A DNA stretch of 64,000 nt. Origin: Ptiloglossa arizonensis. Lineage: Eukaryota; Arthropoda; Insecta; Hymenoptera; Colletidae. The position numbers and the translations under genes were made by a program. Below, piece by piece: positions 1-12,420 of the stretch. Numbering within the stretch: the first letter of the stretch is position 1; each line of letters starts with the position of its first letter. The notes beneath the pieces were generated by a model that did not search any database, had not been told where the DNA came from, and was given only the letters and a program-made list of their open reading frames with translations. The stretch is from NCBI RefSeq assembly GCF_051014685.1, contig NC_135054.1, positions 4,964,001 through 5,028,000 on the forward strand, in the 5' to 3' direction.

Positions 1-398
1 GTAATGGCTGGAAACGTCACGAAATGCGTGTGGTCTTGAGAAAATGTGAAGTGACAGAGGAGCGAGTGAAGTGTTCCCGAGGCGTGAAAGAAGAGCGTTT
101 GAACGGAACGTCAGGGTGTCCGAACTAAGGCGTGAAAGACGAGCAATCGAGATGGCGCCAGACCGTGGAAGTTTCTGCGTACACGACCGGATGCATCGAG
201 TGAGAATTGGTAAGAATCGGAACGAAAGAGAACGAATACGTGTGAGAATATACGAAAGAAGCGCAATTGACGCACTATTGGTCGGAGATTAATCCAAGCG
301 GCTCGAGTCGAATCTAGCGAGAGTTTGTGTAGCCAGCGTCGAGCGAAGTACCGCGTAGCCAGTGTAGTTATAACGTGTATGTGTGTGTTTGATATTAT
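1..398. other. Unassigned flank with no supported gene
   Basis: Purine-rich, CpG-rich DNA with short open frames on both strands and no recognisable protein. It lies beyond the putative poly(A) signal of the minus-strand exon at 613-837. On the plus strand it could be 5' untranslated or promoter DNA of a divergent transcript, but nothing in the sequence proves this. Confidence 0.3.
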
Positions 399-404
399 TT
401 TATT
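399..404 (-). promoter_or_regulatory. Putative poly(A) signal AATAAA (minus strand)
   Basis: TTTATT on the plus strand reads AATAAA on the minus strand, about 210 bases past the stop of the possible terminal exon at 613-837. The spacing suits a short 3' untranslated region. The hexamer is common in AT-rich DNA, so it only supports the exon call weakly. Confidence 0.3.
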
Positions 405-612
405 TCAATTATTCGATACACGCGTATTCTAAAACTCGATTCACCTTTACTTCGTGCGACAGTTTTCCTACAGTATCGACCGTGTACCGTACGAGGATCG
501 AGAAAATGTTTCTTGTTCAGCGTTTTTCTCGTTGGCTGGATATTACATGTTCGAAATTACGAATTCGCTCGACCCGAAACAAAGGCTCTCGAGTAGATCG
601 AGAAAAGGGTTT

Positions 613-837
613 CTAACCCTTTTCACCGAGTAATTGCTCGAAGAACGTAATTCCAGGGGTGCTCCGAAAGTCTTCGAAGCGATCGAGTTTGTATCCTCCT
701 ACATCCATTTTCTCTTCGGCCCATTTGCGTATCGTGCTCGCCGACGGCGCGCCGCCGTGGCAGTGAAAACTACGCGCCTCGGCTAGTATTTCTAAGTCAC
801 CGGGTCGATCGTCGCGAATTACACCAGGCTCCTCGCT
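613..837 (-). CDS. Possible terminal coding exon, unrecognised protein
   Basis: Reading the minus strand from 837 down to a TAG at 615-613 gives 74 open codons with a mixed, protein-like composition: an acidic start (SEEPG), a stretch around HCHGGAPSASTIRKWAEEKM, and an end around STPGITFFEQLLGEKG. There is no usable Met start near the front, so this would be an internal-to-terminal exon. A possible splice acceptor (CCACTAG) sits just upstream, at the in-frame TAG at 840-838, and AATAAA follows about 210 bases downstream. The same frame is also open upstream of that TAG, from 1317 to 841. I do not recognise the family. The block is CpG-rich, where chance open frames are common, so homology or RNA data are needed before it counts as a gene. 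Confidence 0.3.
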   Translation of the reverse strand, partial: SEEPGVIRDDRPGDLEILAEARSFHCHGGAPSASTIRKWAEEKMDVGGYKLDRFEDFRSTPGITFFEQLLGEKG

Positions 838-1317
838 CTAGTGGCTGAAATCGATGATAATGAAACTATATCTGAGCGCAGAGGCCGTCGAACGACCGAA
901 TACCCGAACATCGACGCGCTCGATCAACGGAACATCGATTTCGCGAATCGTCGAGATTCGTTCCGTCGATTTCGAAACTGCTTCGAGCTTCGTTAACGCG
1001 TTAAACGCCACGTCGGTTTCGCGTACTCGAGTATGTCCTCGATGGTTCTTCGTACCGTGGTGCAAAACGTACGAAACATTCGCTAATTCGTCGATGTACT
1101 TATTTTGCTCTACCATCGACGAGAGTAACGCTGTTGAAAAGTTCACGAGTATCGGAGTTCGTGTCTCGTAAACGCTTCGGAGAATGGTTGTAAGTTCGGG
1201 GCACCGATCCCCGGGGACCACCGTGGCGTTTAACGTGTTAAATTTCACACGACGAACGAGCCGAGCCGTGTATCGGACGCGGATCGGCGCGGTGCGACGC
1301 GGATCGACGCGGCTCGC
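838..1317 (-). other. Open minus-strand frame in phase with the 613-837 exon
   Basis: About 159 codons are open between a TGA at 1320-1318 and the TAG at 840-838, in the same frame as the candidate exon. The translation (for example around SVYETRTPILVNFSTALLSS) matches no family I know, and the plus strand is also open over most of the stretch, as expected for CpG-rich non-coding DNA. It could be intron, 5' coding sequence interrupted by one stop, or chance. The segment 1267-1316 holds a degenerate GCGGATCG-type repeat. Confidence 0.2.
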
Positions 1318-4300
1318 TCACGCAACATTCTCACGACTGAAATCACGACCAATTGATCTTCAATTTTCCCTGCTTGGTATGCAACCTACGCGAGTTTCGT
1401 CCACACGAGGTTACATCCGCGTACACGCGCAAACACAGCCGTCCACGTAGTGGTCCAGATCGCCCGGAGTGAGTTGACCCTGGCTGAGTCGCAATTGATC
1501 TCAATTAGAGTTCCCTCTCTTCGTTTTGCCCTATCTTTCCTAATCCCCCCTCCCCTCCCAGCGTCCTACGTCGGGTCCTGGGCACGCCCGCCGCATTTGT
1601 CGGCCTCTCTTTCCTGCCACCAGCGAACCGTAGCAATTTCTTTTCTTCTCCGTTCTTACGCGACTCCTGTCGGACCCTTCCACTGTGTCGCGTTACCGTC
1701 CACCTCGTACATCGTTACACAATCGAACGATCCACTACGAAAGGGAGTCCCGACGTGTCCTGGCTGTGCTAGACGCGCGTCATTTCATCGTTTGCATTTC
1801 ATTGGATCGCATTTTCAACGGTCGCGTCGACCTCGTTTGCTTTTTCACGGATCGCTTCGTTATCTTGAACTCGACTCGCCTCGTACTTAACCTTTCGACC
1901 GGACCGGTTAATAATACACGTATTTCGAAAACACCAGGTACACGTACCGATTGTATTTCTCAGCCGATTCCATCGAGTCGTTTTACTTCTTCAATTTCTA
2001 CGCTTGTTTAAACGAGAAATTATTTGTAAATAAATACGAGTGCAACGTATCGAATAATTTTTCGCTAAACACGGACCGTACGAAGACCGATACATCGGAC
2101 ACGGTACGACTTCAAATTTCTCCTAGAACCGATCTTCTCGTCTCTGTAGGATACATTTGGTATATGATACGCGAGTAAGTGAATACACGATAGCGATGAG
2201 AAGCACGCGTACGCGATACGATCAGGTACCAATGTACTCGAAAGATATTACCGAAAAATTTTGCAATAATGGTACGAATTTATAACATTCAACGTTGGAG
2301 CAAACGAGACGAGTAACTTCGATACGAGTACGCAAACTCAACGATACTTCGCATCGATACGTTCGTAAAGTATCGATACTTTTGTAGCAGTACGGAACGA
2401 TCACCGATTCTATTTGAAACTGTTGACGTCAGATTATAATTTACAAACTGGAATCCAAACTATCGATTCGGTATCATTCCCATCGCTATTAGACACGTTG
2501 TTTCAAACCCGCACCTCGTTTGGCGGTAAACTCGTTGGTTACGAGTAATCGTAGCCAAAAAACTGATTAAACTCGGCTGACTCGACCTATTTAAAAGATT
2601 CGCCAACAGAAATTGTAAACTTTTAATATACACAGCGATACAGTGTTCCGTATCCTCCGTCGTTCTGAAAAAAATGAAAATTAGACGGCCATTGCCGAAT
2701 GACTGCAGAACAAGAGTTTAATCGCTCGTCGTATTTACTCGTAATACTTGGTAAATAATAATGGTAAATAATGATTAAATTTCTAAAACAACTTCCAACG
2801 ACAACGTACGAGTTAACGCGCGTTGTCCGAGTGAAATAAAGAATGTTCAAATTATTAGATTTCCTTAAGGTGTTTTTTCAAGATGTAGATACGTGAGCAT
2901 GTCTTTTTAAAGCATTAAGACGAAATTCGTAAAATTTCTAGAGTCACAGTGTTTCAAAGGTTAACCACCGACAGAGTTTGTACACGTTTATTCCAAAAAA
3001 TTTCCGTTTCCTTGGTGCACTTGTTTGCAAAATATGTCGAAAAAGGTAGTCGTATCGACGAAGCACGTGCCCGTGTATCGGGTACAGCAGATTAAGGGTA
3101 AGTGCTGCGCATCGGTCGTTATCCATTTTTTAACTGCGCGAAAAACTTTAAACGCCTTTTTCTCGAAACGATGTTTTTCAAATCGATAGTGCGGTTATCT
3201 CAAAAACCACTGGACCGTTTGACCCGCGTTTCGGCACACGTACGAACTAAATGCTTCGCTATGGTTTCAACCAAAATTCAGTTCATATCGGCAATGTTCC
3301 TTTTTTAAAGTTCGAAAGTTGCTAAACTAACAACAAAGATCGAACCTCGATTTTTTAAACATTACTCGACGTCACTTTTGTTCGAACGACAGCCGCTTTC
3401 GTATACATTTTCAACGAGACTCGATTGGTTAGACTCGGTTAAGTAGGAACCTTTTTGTACGTTTACCAGATTTTTGTTTCTTTTAAATTTACGATAATCG
3501 CCTCAGAATCGATCATCTAGACCAAAATAACACATTGAAAAATTTGGCCTCCATATAATGTCGTTGCTTTCCTTTGCACTATTGGACAAATTTTCTTTGA
3601 ATTATATTACAATTCCAGGAAAACATCAAAGCTTGAATCAGGTCGATGAATATTTCTTCTCTTTTATTTAAAAAAAAGTAAAATGTCGACGAGATTTGGA
3701 TTTGTCGCTACGAGCGAATCAAAAGCAAACTCCAAGGATGAAACACATTTGCTGGACGAAAGATCGAAGCGTGGTTAAGCGTTATTGTACCGTGAGCTGA
3801 AACTTCTAAAAGAGGATGTACGATTTTCCATTAGTAACGGCAAATTTTACCATTCGTGTCGCATCGTGAAACGCAAAAACTGTTCGAAGTATTCACCCAG
3901 ATGACGCGATCAATGTTTAAAAGCCAAATTCTATTTGTCCGGTGTAAAACTTCGTTCACCGTTAAAAAATGTTGTCTTAATTACACGCGAATCGAACACA
4001 GAGGGAAAAATCAATAGGTTCGAAATGAAATCATTATTAAGCTTTCGGTACTTTCACGGATTGATTCGTCCAATTGAAACGGTGGAAAGAAAGGAGCGAA
4101 GGGAACGGACGCAAAACGAATTGAACGGCGAGTGCTTTCAGATAACATTTTTCGAACGACTGGCGGAAACCGAGTGGAACTCGTTGTCGTATAATGGATA
4201 TTACACTGACGACTATAAAAATTAAATCGGCAAACTTTCGGCCCTATAGTGTCGACCATCCAATGGCGACCGAGCGAAGGATAGGCAAACGAACGATAAA

Positions 4301-4952
4301 CCTTTATTACTTCGACAAAGCACCCGACTATCAGACATTTCCATGTAGCCATCGCGACTCTAGAACTTCAGTTTATACGTGAAATTATCCTGATCGATTG
4401 ATTATTAGTGTTACGAGCGGTCCTTCGACATTGATACGTTTAGTCGCTTTAATCCGTTGTCCGCTGTCGGTCAAAAGTTTCAAACCTGGTCTCGTTATCG
4501 ATAGGGCAAATCATTGTTTCACGAATATTTACAAAGGTTATCGAAAATGAAATTTTGATTTCTGTAAGCTCGTGGCGCAGTTTAACTGTGTACAACGAAT
4601 CGCTTACGTAATGAACAAAGAATTACTCAAAGCATAGTTGCATACGATAAAGTGTTTTTTCAAAGTTTTACATGCCCGGTTGAAAGTTCAGAGTAAACCT
4701 GTATGCTCGTGGAAATTTATGCACGAATTGCAACAATGAACGCTTTTGAATCATTTTTTACTTAATACAAATAAAAACACGAACATTTCCGTTCGTACTT
4801 TTAGAATTAAATGTCCTGTAAAACAAGTTACGTTAATAATTTGTTTAATTTGTTCAATTGTATGTATTCGGAACTTCGCAAATTGAACTTTAACGACAAC
4901 GTATTTTATCTCAATAACGCTACGCCGAAGTTTTAAGTTCGATATAGCAATA
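1318..4952. other. Non-coding DNA, no gene seen
   Basis: CpG-rich at first, then AT-rich from about 2 kb. The open frames are short, overlap on both strands and resemble no known protein. A perfect CRE palindrome TGACGTCA lies at 2424-2431, but one such 8-mer per 64 kb is expected by chance. No RNA gene or mobile-element protein was recognised. Confidence 0.5.
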
Positions 4953-5337
4953 CAGATATATAAATATATAGATTTTGATATAGATATAAATATAGATGTG
5001 AATATAGATAGAGATAAAGATGTAGATATAAATATAGATATGGATGTAGATGTAGATGTAGATGTACATATAGATAAAGATATAGATATAGATATAGATA
5101 TGGATGTAGATATAGATACAGATATAGATATAGATGTAGATATAGATATAGATATAAATATAGCTGTAGATATAGATAAAGATATAGATAGAGATAGAGA
5201 TATAGCTGTAGATATAGATAAAGATATAGATATAGATAGAGATAGAGATATAGCTGTAGATATAGATAAAGATATAGATATAGATAGAGATAGAGATATA
5301 GCTGTAGGTATAGATAAAGATATAGATATAGATATGG
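4953..5337. repeat. GATATA-type hexamer minisatellite with higher-order units
   Basis: Almost pure tandem hexamers of the form GATATA, GATGTA, GATAAA and GATAGA run for about 385 bases. The right half has a higher-order pattern: blocks beginning ATAGCTGTAGATATAGATAAA recur at about 5160, 5206, 5254 and 5302, so units of roughly 48 bases have themselves been duplicated. The frame encodes an Ile-Asp/Val-Asp run on one strand and a Leu-Tyr run on the other. Both are products of the repeat, not genes. Confidence 0.95.
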
Positions 5338-8300
5338 AACGAAAAATAATGCTTGCTCCTCTAATACGAAAAGTATAAAAAAATATCGATAGTTTGAAAG
5401 CAAAAAATTTGTTCTATCATCGTTGGGATGGAAAATTTTTAAAGTCCAAGTCATAGAAAATGGTCGACACGAGCGTATAAATTTTGATGTAATAATTGAA
5501 AAAATCTTTTCCTTCCATTTGATACCGCTTTATAATTATATTCTATTTTATTTTGTATTCCCACGATAAACTAGTGAGCCATTTACTCTGAGAAAAAAGA
5601 AACAGGCTAAAACGATTAAAATTTATCATAATTGTTACAAGCATATAAAATTTTAAAGAATATATCTTATTTATTTATATTCATTTACGAGAGAAAGTGC
5701 CAAATTTGCACAGTATATTTTAGAAAATATAAATGCCAATGTATAAGAAAGTAATATAGTTACGAAAATTATTTACACTAAAATAAACCAATCGCGAATA
5801 ATGTACAAAGCAGTGGATTGTTCGATTTCTTTTAACAAAACGATTAAACGTGTTTCGGTTCGCTAGGTAATTTTAAGACACGCTGTAGTTAATTTACGAT
5901 AAGAACAACGGACCGATAGAAGTAGCCAGTTAATCGTCCGCGAAGAATCGAAGAAACAGAATCTGAAACTAACAGCGAGGAAAGCTTTCAAAATAAAGAA
6001 ATTTCCTTTGAATTCCAGAGAGGAGTTCCGCAAGATCTGCACCGTTGATTATGACAGCAAGTAGAAGGGAGGTACTTGAGAAGAGGGCGTGAAAGGGTGT
6101 AAACGAGGATAGGTGAGCAGAAGAGGGGCGAAGGAGTAAACGAGCGGAATTCAATGAGGTTGAGGAAAGTGAGGTAATGCTAGTCCTAACCCTACCTTTA
6201 CTACCCACCTGTTGAATTACGTGCAACCAGCCCTGAGCTGACCATCCCAGTTTACCTGCGTGCAATCCGATCCTAAATTATATTTTGCTCCATCGCAAAT
6301 GGCGTTGGAATAATCTAATCTCAGAAAATCTACTAACGATGCATCATTAAAACGTTCTTTTTCCCTGGTATCTTCGACTTTGAACACCGGCTCGATTTCG
6401 AACTCCTCTTTCGAAGGTTGAAAAATGTTTTTACGAATCTCTCAACGTGGTACAAATTATATTTTCGAATAAAGTTTAACGGAACATCGAATCGAATAGA
6501 TACGTAATATTAATATAAAAAAAAATGGTATTTGAATACTAAATATAATATTAAGAATTGGGTAATTCCTCGTGGTGTCCTCGTGACCTTTTATTTACAT
6601 CGACGATGATTCTTCGTCCGAAAATAAATCGAAAATGTAAAATAATATTTTTTCGTACGAAGTTTTCCTTCCGAGATAAATAATTATGAAAATACATGGA
6701 ATACGTGTCAATTTGAGCTTAACTTGGTTCGATGAATCTCGTTGCGGATATTTGACACGTTATACGGTACGTATAAAACCATTTATTCATGAGCAAAAGT
6801 ATGCTTTTTAAATTGAAATATGAGAACATTTTGTAATTTGAAAACGGAGCGCGGTACAAGAGAATTTTATTTTGTATTTTTTATTTATTTTTGGGGCGAG
6901 AAAATTCCATCAGATTTGGTTTGAATTTTTTACGTAAAATTTAATTCGCGTTCAAATTTTTTTAAATTTTTACAAATAACGAATATATGTCATGAGAGGT
7001 AATTATTGTTAACCATCGACAGGTTATGCTAGGAATTCGTTTCAGTTTTTGAGATGAAAATGTAAAACGTAAATATAAAGTTTCATTAAAATCCATTCAG
7101 CCGTTTATATATAATATAATTTTATTAACGAGCCTACACGCGTACATAGATATATTTGCGTTAAATAAAAATTTTCTTTCGAAGAGTCAAAACGTAATTA
7201 AGGCGGTCTTGAAACCTGTTTTCCCGTAAGAAAACTATTAACGACAATAATGATACATTCGTCTGTTGCGCACAAGTTAAAAAGTAAAAAGTTTAGAAAT
7301 CCGTGTACTGAAAAATCTCTGTGCGTTCTCTAATCGATAGCAGCAGCTCGTTAGATTATAATTTGTAATCGAGCCGTGTTAGCGTCTTCCCGGCGCCCGT
7401 TCCACCCTTTTTCACGGCATCAAAAACCTAAGTGCTCGGGATCGTTCGAGCCAATTCGAGCGAGAATTTCACAGGTTTCCTGGCTGATTACCGGCCCGGC
7501 AAAAATTAAATTCTTGAAAAATTATCCGTCGTCCCTTCTCGCGATCCCCGCGCAAGAAGGGTGAACACGACAGCTCGAAACAATTCAATGAAGTGAACCT
7601 TGATTAATTGGTTTCCGGCCGATGGGAAATTAACGTGCACAACAGGCTTCTTGCGGTCATTACCGACACGAAGCACCGCCGAGATTTTTAAGAGGATAAT
7701 GGTGGAAGGTGAAGGGTAAAACGAGAAGCAAAAGTTCCACGACTACGTAAAGTGTTCATAACAAAATCATTATTCAAACTCCTACGGCTATTAAGAGGTG
7801 CGCAAATTCAAACGGGCGATTATTCCGTCGAGCGATTTTCACCGAGCTGATTTGTGTTATTTGTGCGGAAGCTTTTGGTTCCTACTCGACGGAATTTTAT
7901 TATCTTCATTATGGAAACCAAGTGGAATAGTTTTTGTTCCTACCGAGGTATCGATGTGAAATTAGATTTTCTACACGCCGATCGGTCTCGACTTACAGTT
8001 TTCAATCGACTGTGCCCGTTTTCCATTAGCGTACAAACAGAGACGAAATGATTTATACACGTGCGGGTCGATTTTGAATTCTTCGAATCAAGATGAAAAA
8101 GTTGGTCTTAACGACAGAACGGTACAGTTTTCTTCCCTTTAAAGTTACCATCGAGTTAAATAATTTGCCTTCGTCGATCGAGAACAATAATTTTTTTAAA
8201 AGAATGGAAAACGTTCGATCCATGAAACGTTGTTTCGAGTCGGAGCGCGAGTAATGAAGTCCTAAAGCGTTTAAAATGCTAAAACATGCTTCGAGTCGAC

Positions 8301-8800
8301 TATTTAGGTACGCGTTGAATGCTAATTTAAATTCAACAATGACAAAATGTACGAAGTATTTGTTGCTATTTCGGAGAGTTTTATGGTCTTTATTGCTCCC
8401 TCGTACAAGTTGTCAATTTAAATCATTCGTCAAGTGATACAATCGGGTGTCGGGAAATTGGATCTTTTCTAGTTTTTGCTAATAGTAAATTCATAAAACC
8501 CACAGAAATAGCTGCATATAGCTCCAGTATACCAGCATTATTAGTTATTTAAACTACTAGCATCTGTGTCTCGCTAAATCTGACGTTTACTTGTTTTGTT
8601 CAAAAAATCGAGATTCGATATACATATTTTCCAATTCGTACGATTGAATAATATCTAATGTTCGGAATATACGAATATTTTACACGTTTGTCACTCAGAA
8701 ACTTTTCCTTCCGTCACGCTTCTATTCTTTCATTGAAACAGTCGTACAATATTAACACGTTAAAAAACATTCGATGGTAAATTGTTTTTTAATTAACAAG
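5338..8800. other. Non-coding DNA, no gene seen
   Basis: AT-rich spacer with scattered short open frames. The stretch 7370-7760 is distinctly richer in GC, with homeodomain-type ATTA words embedded in it (for example TTGATTAATTGG near 7601), the look of an enhancer or other conserved non-coding block. Conservation cannot be judged from one sequence. Confidence 0.4.
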
Positions 8801-9123
8801 CAAAAAACATTCGTTTGTAATAGAGAAACTCATAATTATTGCATTCTGAGAAATAAATTTGCTCGTGTAACATCTTAATTTGCAGAATTTGCAATCGTTC
8901 CTTGTAACATGTAATTAGAAATAATACGAATGAGATCAAAACCTCATAAATTTGTTGACGATACGAGAGATTTTTAATACTAAATTCTGCAGGTAACAAG
9001 CTAAAGAAGAATTCTGGTAATCCACTTCACAACAAAATTTTCTTCGATCATACGTAACTCGAAAATTAAAATATATAGAACATACACTCGTACAATACGT
9101 TTCACACATGTCTGTAAATTTAC

Positions 9124-9211
9124 CTCCTAAACTATGAACCTGTATTTCTGAATCACTCTCCATGTTATAAATGAAACAATATCCTTTATCGAAGTTCATT
9201 TGAAAATCCAT
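9124..9211 (-). CDS. Possible short first exon, unrecognised
   Basis: From an ATG at 9211 the minus strand reads MDFQMNFDKGYCFIYNMESD and on to a good splice-donor match (AG followed by GTAAAT) at 9124/9123. The frame stays open past the donor to 8936. Cys- and Tyr-rich content in AT-rich DNA makes it look slightly more protein-like than its neighbours. No partner exon or family was found and no promoter is evident, so this is only a weak candidate. Confidence 0.12.
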
Positions 9212-9239
9212 TTGTTTAAATAATGCGTTATAAATTAAT

Positions 9240-12200
9240 ATACGTTATAATGTATTATAATGTATTTAATGTTTTGCGAATGAACCTTTTAAAGCAAATG
9301 GCAGGAATATAGCACCTACTAAAAATTAATTTATGCAATGTATTCATTTTATTTTAATTTAACGTACTGTTGCAAATGTATGAAAGAACTCAATTTTCGT
9401 TGATTTGTGACGGCTTAAATAATATGTAGTTTAATATTATCAAACCAAGTTGAAAGAATATTTAACACTTTTTCGACGAATGGCAGTATTCGTATTGCAT
9501 ATTTTCAGTTTCAATAATTGTTTTCTATGTTGTCGTCTATTTTCTTGTACGGCGTGTAACTATTTCGAGCAACTGACCTTTTATGATTTTTCATGGTGCG
9601 TATGATAAAGTAATTGATTAAAAAAAAACAAAATGGCGTCCGTTCTCAATCTAGCAACGAACGATGTGCTAAAATTACAAATTAACTCTTATTAATGGTA
9701 TTTAAATAAATATGTATTCGAGAAGTGCCATCATTTTGTTCTATAATGTATTATTTATATGTAGTCGAAAGAAGCTTGAAAAATCTTGTCAAGCTACAAT
9801 GCGTAAGATCATTATCAGGAACAACTGAAAAGTAAGACGCTCTTAACCTATTTAAGAACATTCATAAACTAAGAGCATCTGCAAAGCTAATAATGTTTCT
9901 TCGCAACAGAGATAGCGAACTTCATAGGAAAGTTTAATGTACACTTAATTGCTACTTTCTATCAGACTCGCCCCAACTATATTTTTTAATAAAGGTGCAT
10001 TTAATTTCTAAAGCTTTTTCGTTTTATCGTACCAATGTCTCGTTTCGAATCATCGTCATTTCTCATTCTATTTTCCATCAGTTATTATCATATGTATGGG
10101 TCGTATCACGTCAAATCAATCACTTTTTACAGTCAACGTTAAAGATTTTTACGAATTTGAACCGTATTTCATAGTCCGTATGAAATTATGAATGTAAGTC
10201 ATCGTTTCAATGATTTTCGTTTTGTTCGGAACGTTACAAACAAACACTTATTTTGTAAATGTCGAATCGAAATGCATCGATTAAAATCCCCGAAAAATAT
10301 GCCTCGATTTTTTGAAACTTCGACAAACTAATTTCTAATGTGGGCATTTCATAATCAATTTCTCGATGAGCTGTTAAATATCGTGACACGGTCCGTTTTA
10401 GGTACTTCGTTAAGATCGTTAATTACTACGTGTATCGCATATACAAAACACGGTACGTAAACCAAGGTCTCGTATCGTTAAATAATTTATTCCCACGTAG
10501 AATTGAAACCTTCGTAACATAGAAATGGAATTATTAGTGTTACCTTACTCGATCAATTTGATTTTAACGATGACTGATTACTTAACTTTGGACGACTGAT
10601 CGCGTGCTGGCGTAAAATCACAATCTTGAGCTATTCGTAAGGATTTGTAACGGCAACTTTAAAATTTTATCGATGTAAATCAAGTTACAGGTTGTTGAAT
10701 CGCAAACCCTTGCATGTGAACCCATTTGGAAACACTGAAAATACCCTAGAAGGAGCTTTGCACCAGGCACTGCGGTCACAGATTAATAAACGTCATTCCA
10801 CCAGCCAGAAACCTTGTTCGTTTTCTTTCCAATATTTTCTGGTCTTTTCCTTCATCTTTTCAATCGCATCTACCTTTTCTTGACTTTTCTTGACACGTAT
10901 TTTATATCACTCCTACGACTCCTTTCAACAGTTTCTACATTTTCCTAAACATCCAATCCTGCACCAACCACTTTCAATTTTGTTTTTACCAGCTCCGACT
11001 CCTCGTAGCTCACAAACGATGATACAAAATCTAACCAAATCTTCCTTGACGATTCTTCAATAACCATCTACCCTCGACAAATCCTCACTTCATCGCTTAT
11101 TCGACACTTGTCTCCATCTGGCCGAGGCCAGTTTACCAGCTTCCTAAGAAGTCTTCCGGTAGCCAAGAAATGCCCCAATTTATTACCCTCGTTTGAAACT
11201 GGCTTCGATTTCACCTGTTTAACGTAGCTGACAAGACCCTTTGAGTTCGTCTTCCTTTTCGATTTTCGTATCCCAATTCTAGTATCGATATTCCCCCAAC
11301 AATTATTATATATTATAATGTCTGTCGAATCGAAGAACTTTGCAAGACAACGTGATACTACTAAAGTACAATTAACGCATCTCGGTAACAGATTGAACGA
11401 AATCGATTCGTCGGATGTGAGTACTTTGGGAAGATAGGTCAGGGTAGAGTTTAAACGTTTAGAGTTGCAAAGTGTTTATGCAATCCAAGAAGACAATTGT
11501 TTCCAAACACCGGTGTTGTGACCACAAACCTTAACGGAATCGTTCCTGACACATTTTCCACAATCTTCGATCTACCTTCGCGTTAGTCCCTTCACAAGTT
11601 TTACTTTAATTCGATTAGCGTTAAGTTTCGATAAACTGTTACACATTGCGTGTAACTTTCTACTGCTTGTTCGTCGGTCGCGCGAGATTAATTTGGCGCA
11701 CAATGGGCGTTAAATATTATATTGTATCAGATACGATACATTTGATCCAATCGAGCCGGATCTATAACCAAGAAACACTTGGTCCTTCGAGCCGGATTTG
11801 AGACGAAACACGAGTTAAGATAAATGGAATCCGAACCGCGACGATCGGTCTTATCGTTAACAGTTATTTTTAATTACACGATACCGGCTAGAATCCAAAA
11901 ATAGTCTTCCTCGATAATTCCATTCTGGGTGGATAATTTTAACGGTGAGAAAGTCAAAGTTGCGATCCGAATTAATTACGTACATGTTTAGTAAATGCTG
12001 CGCGTTGAAAGCGAAAACCTGTTAAATCTAATTATTAGAATATTCGGTACGATTGATGATCAAACGTTTATCGAATTTCAATCGAAATAAATAATCGTTG
12101 CGGGTAACCCATCGGGTTACGCCGCGTTGTATTGCAATTTCGTCGCAAATAAAATAAACTGCATTTATCTTTCACGGATTAAAATTAATTTTCGTAAGCT

Positions 12201-12420
12201 TTGCAGGTAAGATTAAAATATTACTCGATATTTTTCATAGATTCTCCTCGAGATATCGACGAGCGTGATGTCTTCGAAACGCATCTTCGAAGTTCGTACC
12301 GACGAGAACGTTTACGCGCGGAATGAGAATAAAAAAAAAAAAAAAAAGAAAGAAACAATTACGCGATAAAAAGGTGTAGAAAGATTTGGTCGGTTTGTTG
12401 GTGCTCGATTGGACCGACAC
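9240..12420. other. AT-rich spacer, no gene seen
   Basis: AT-rich with frequent stops in all frames, no recognisable transposase, reverse transcriptase or RNA gene, and no tandem array longer than a few units. A poly(A) run lies near 12330-12347. Confidence 0.5.

Noticed and set aside
4933..5454. 173-codon minus and 126-codon plus frames
   Set aside because: Both are translations of the hexamer array (Leu-Tyr and Ile-Asp runs).
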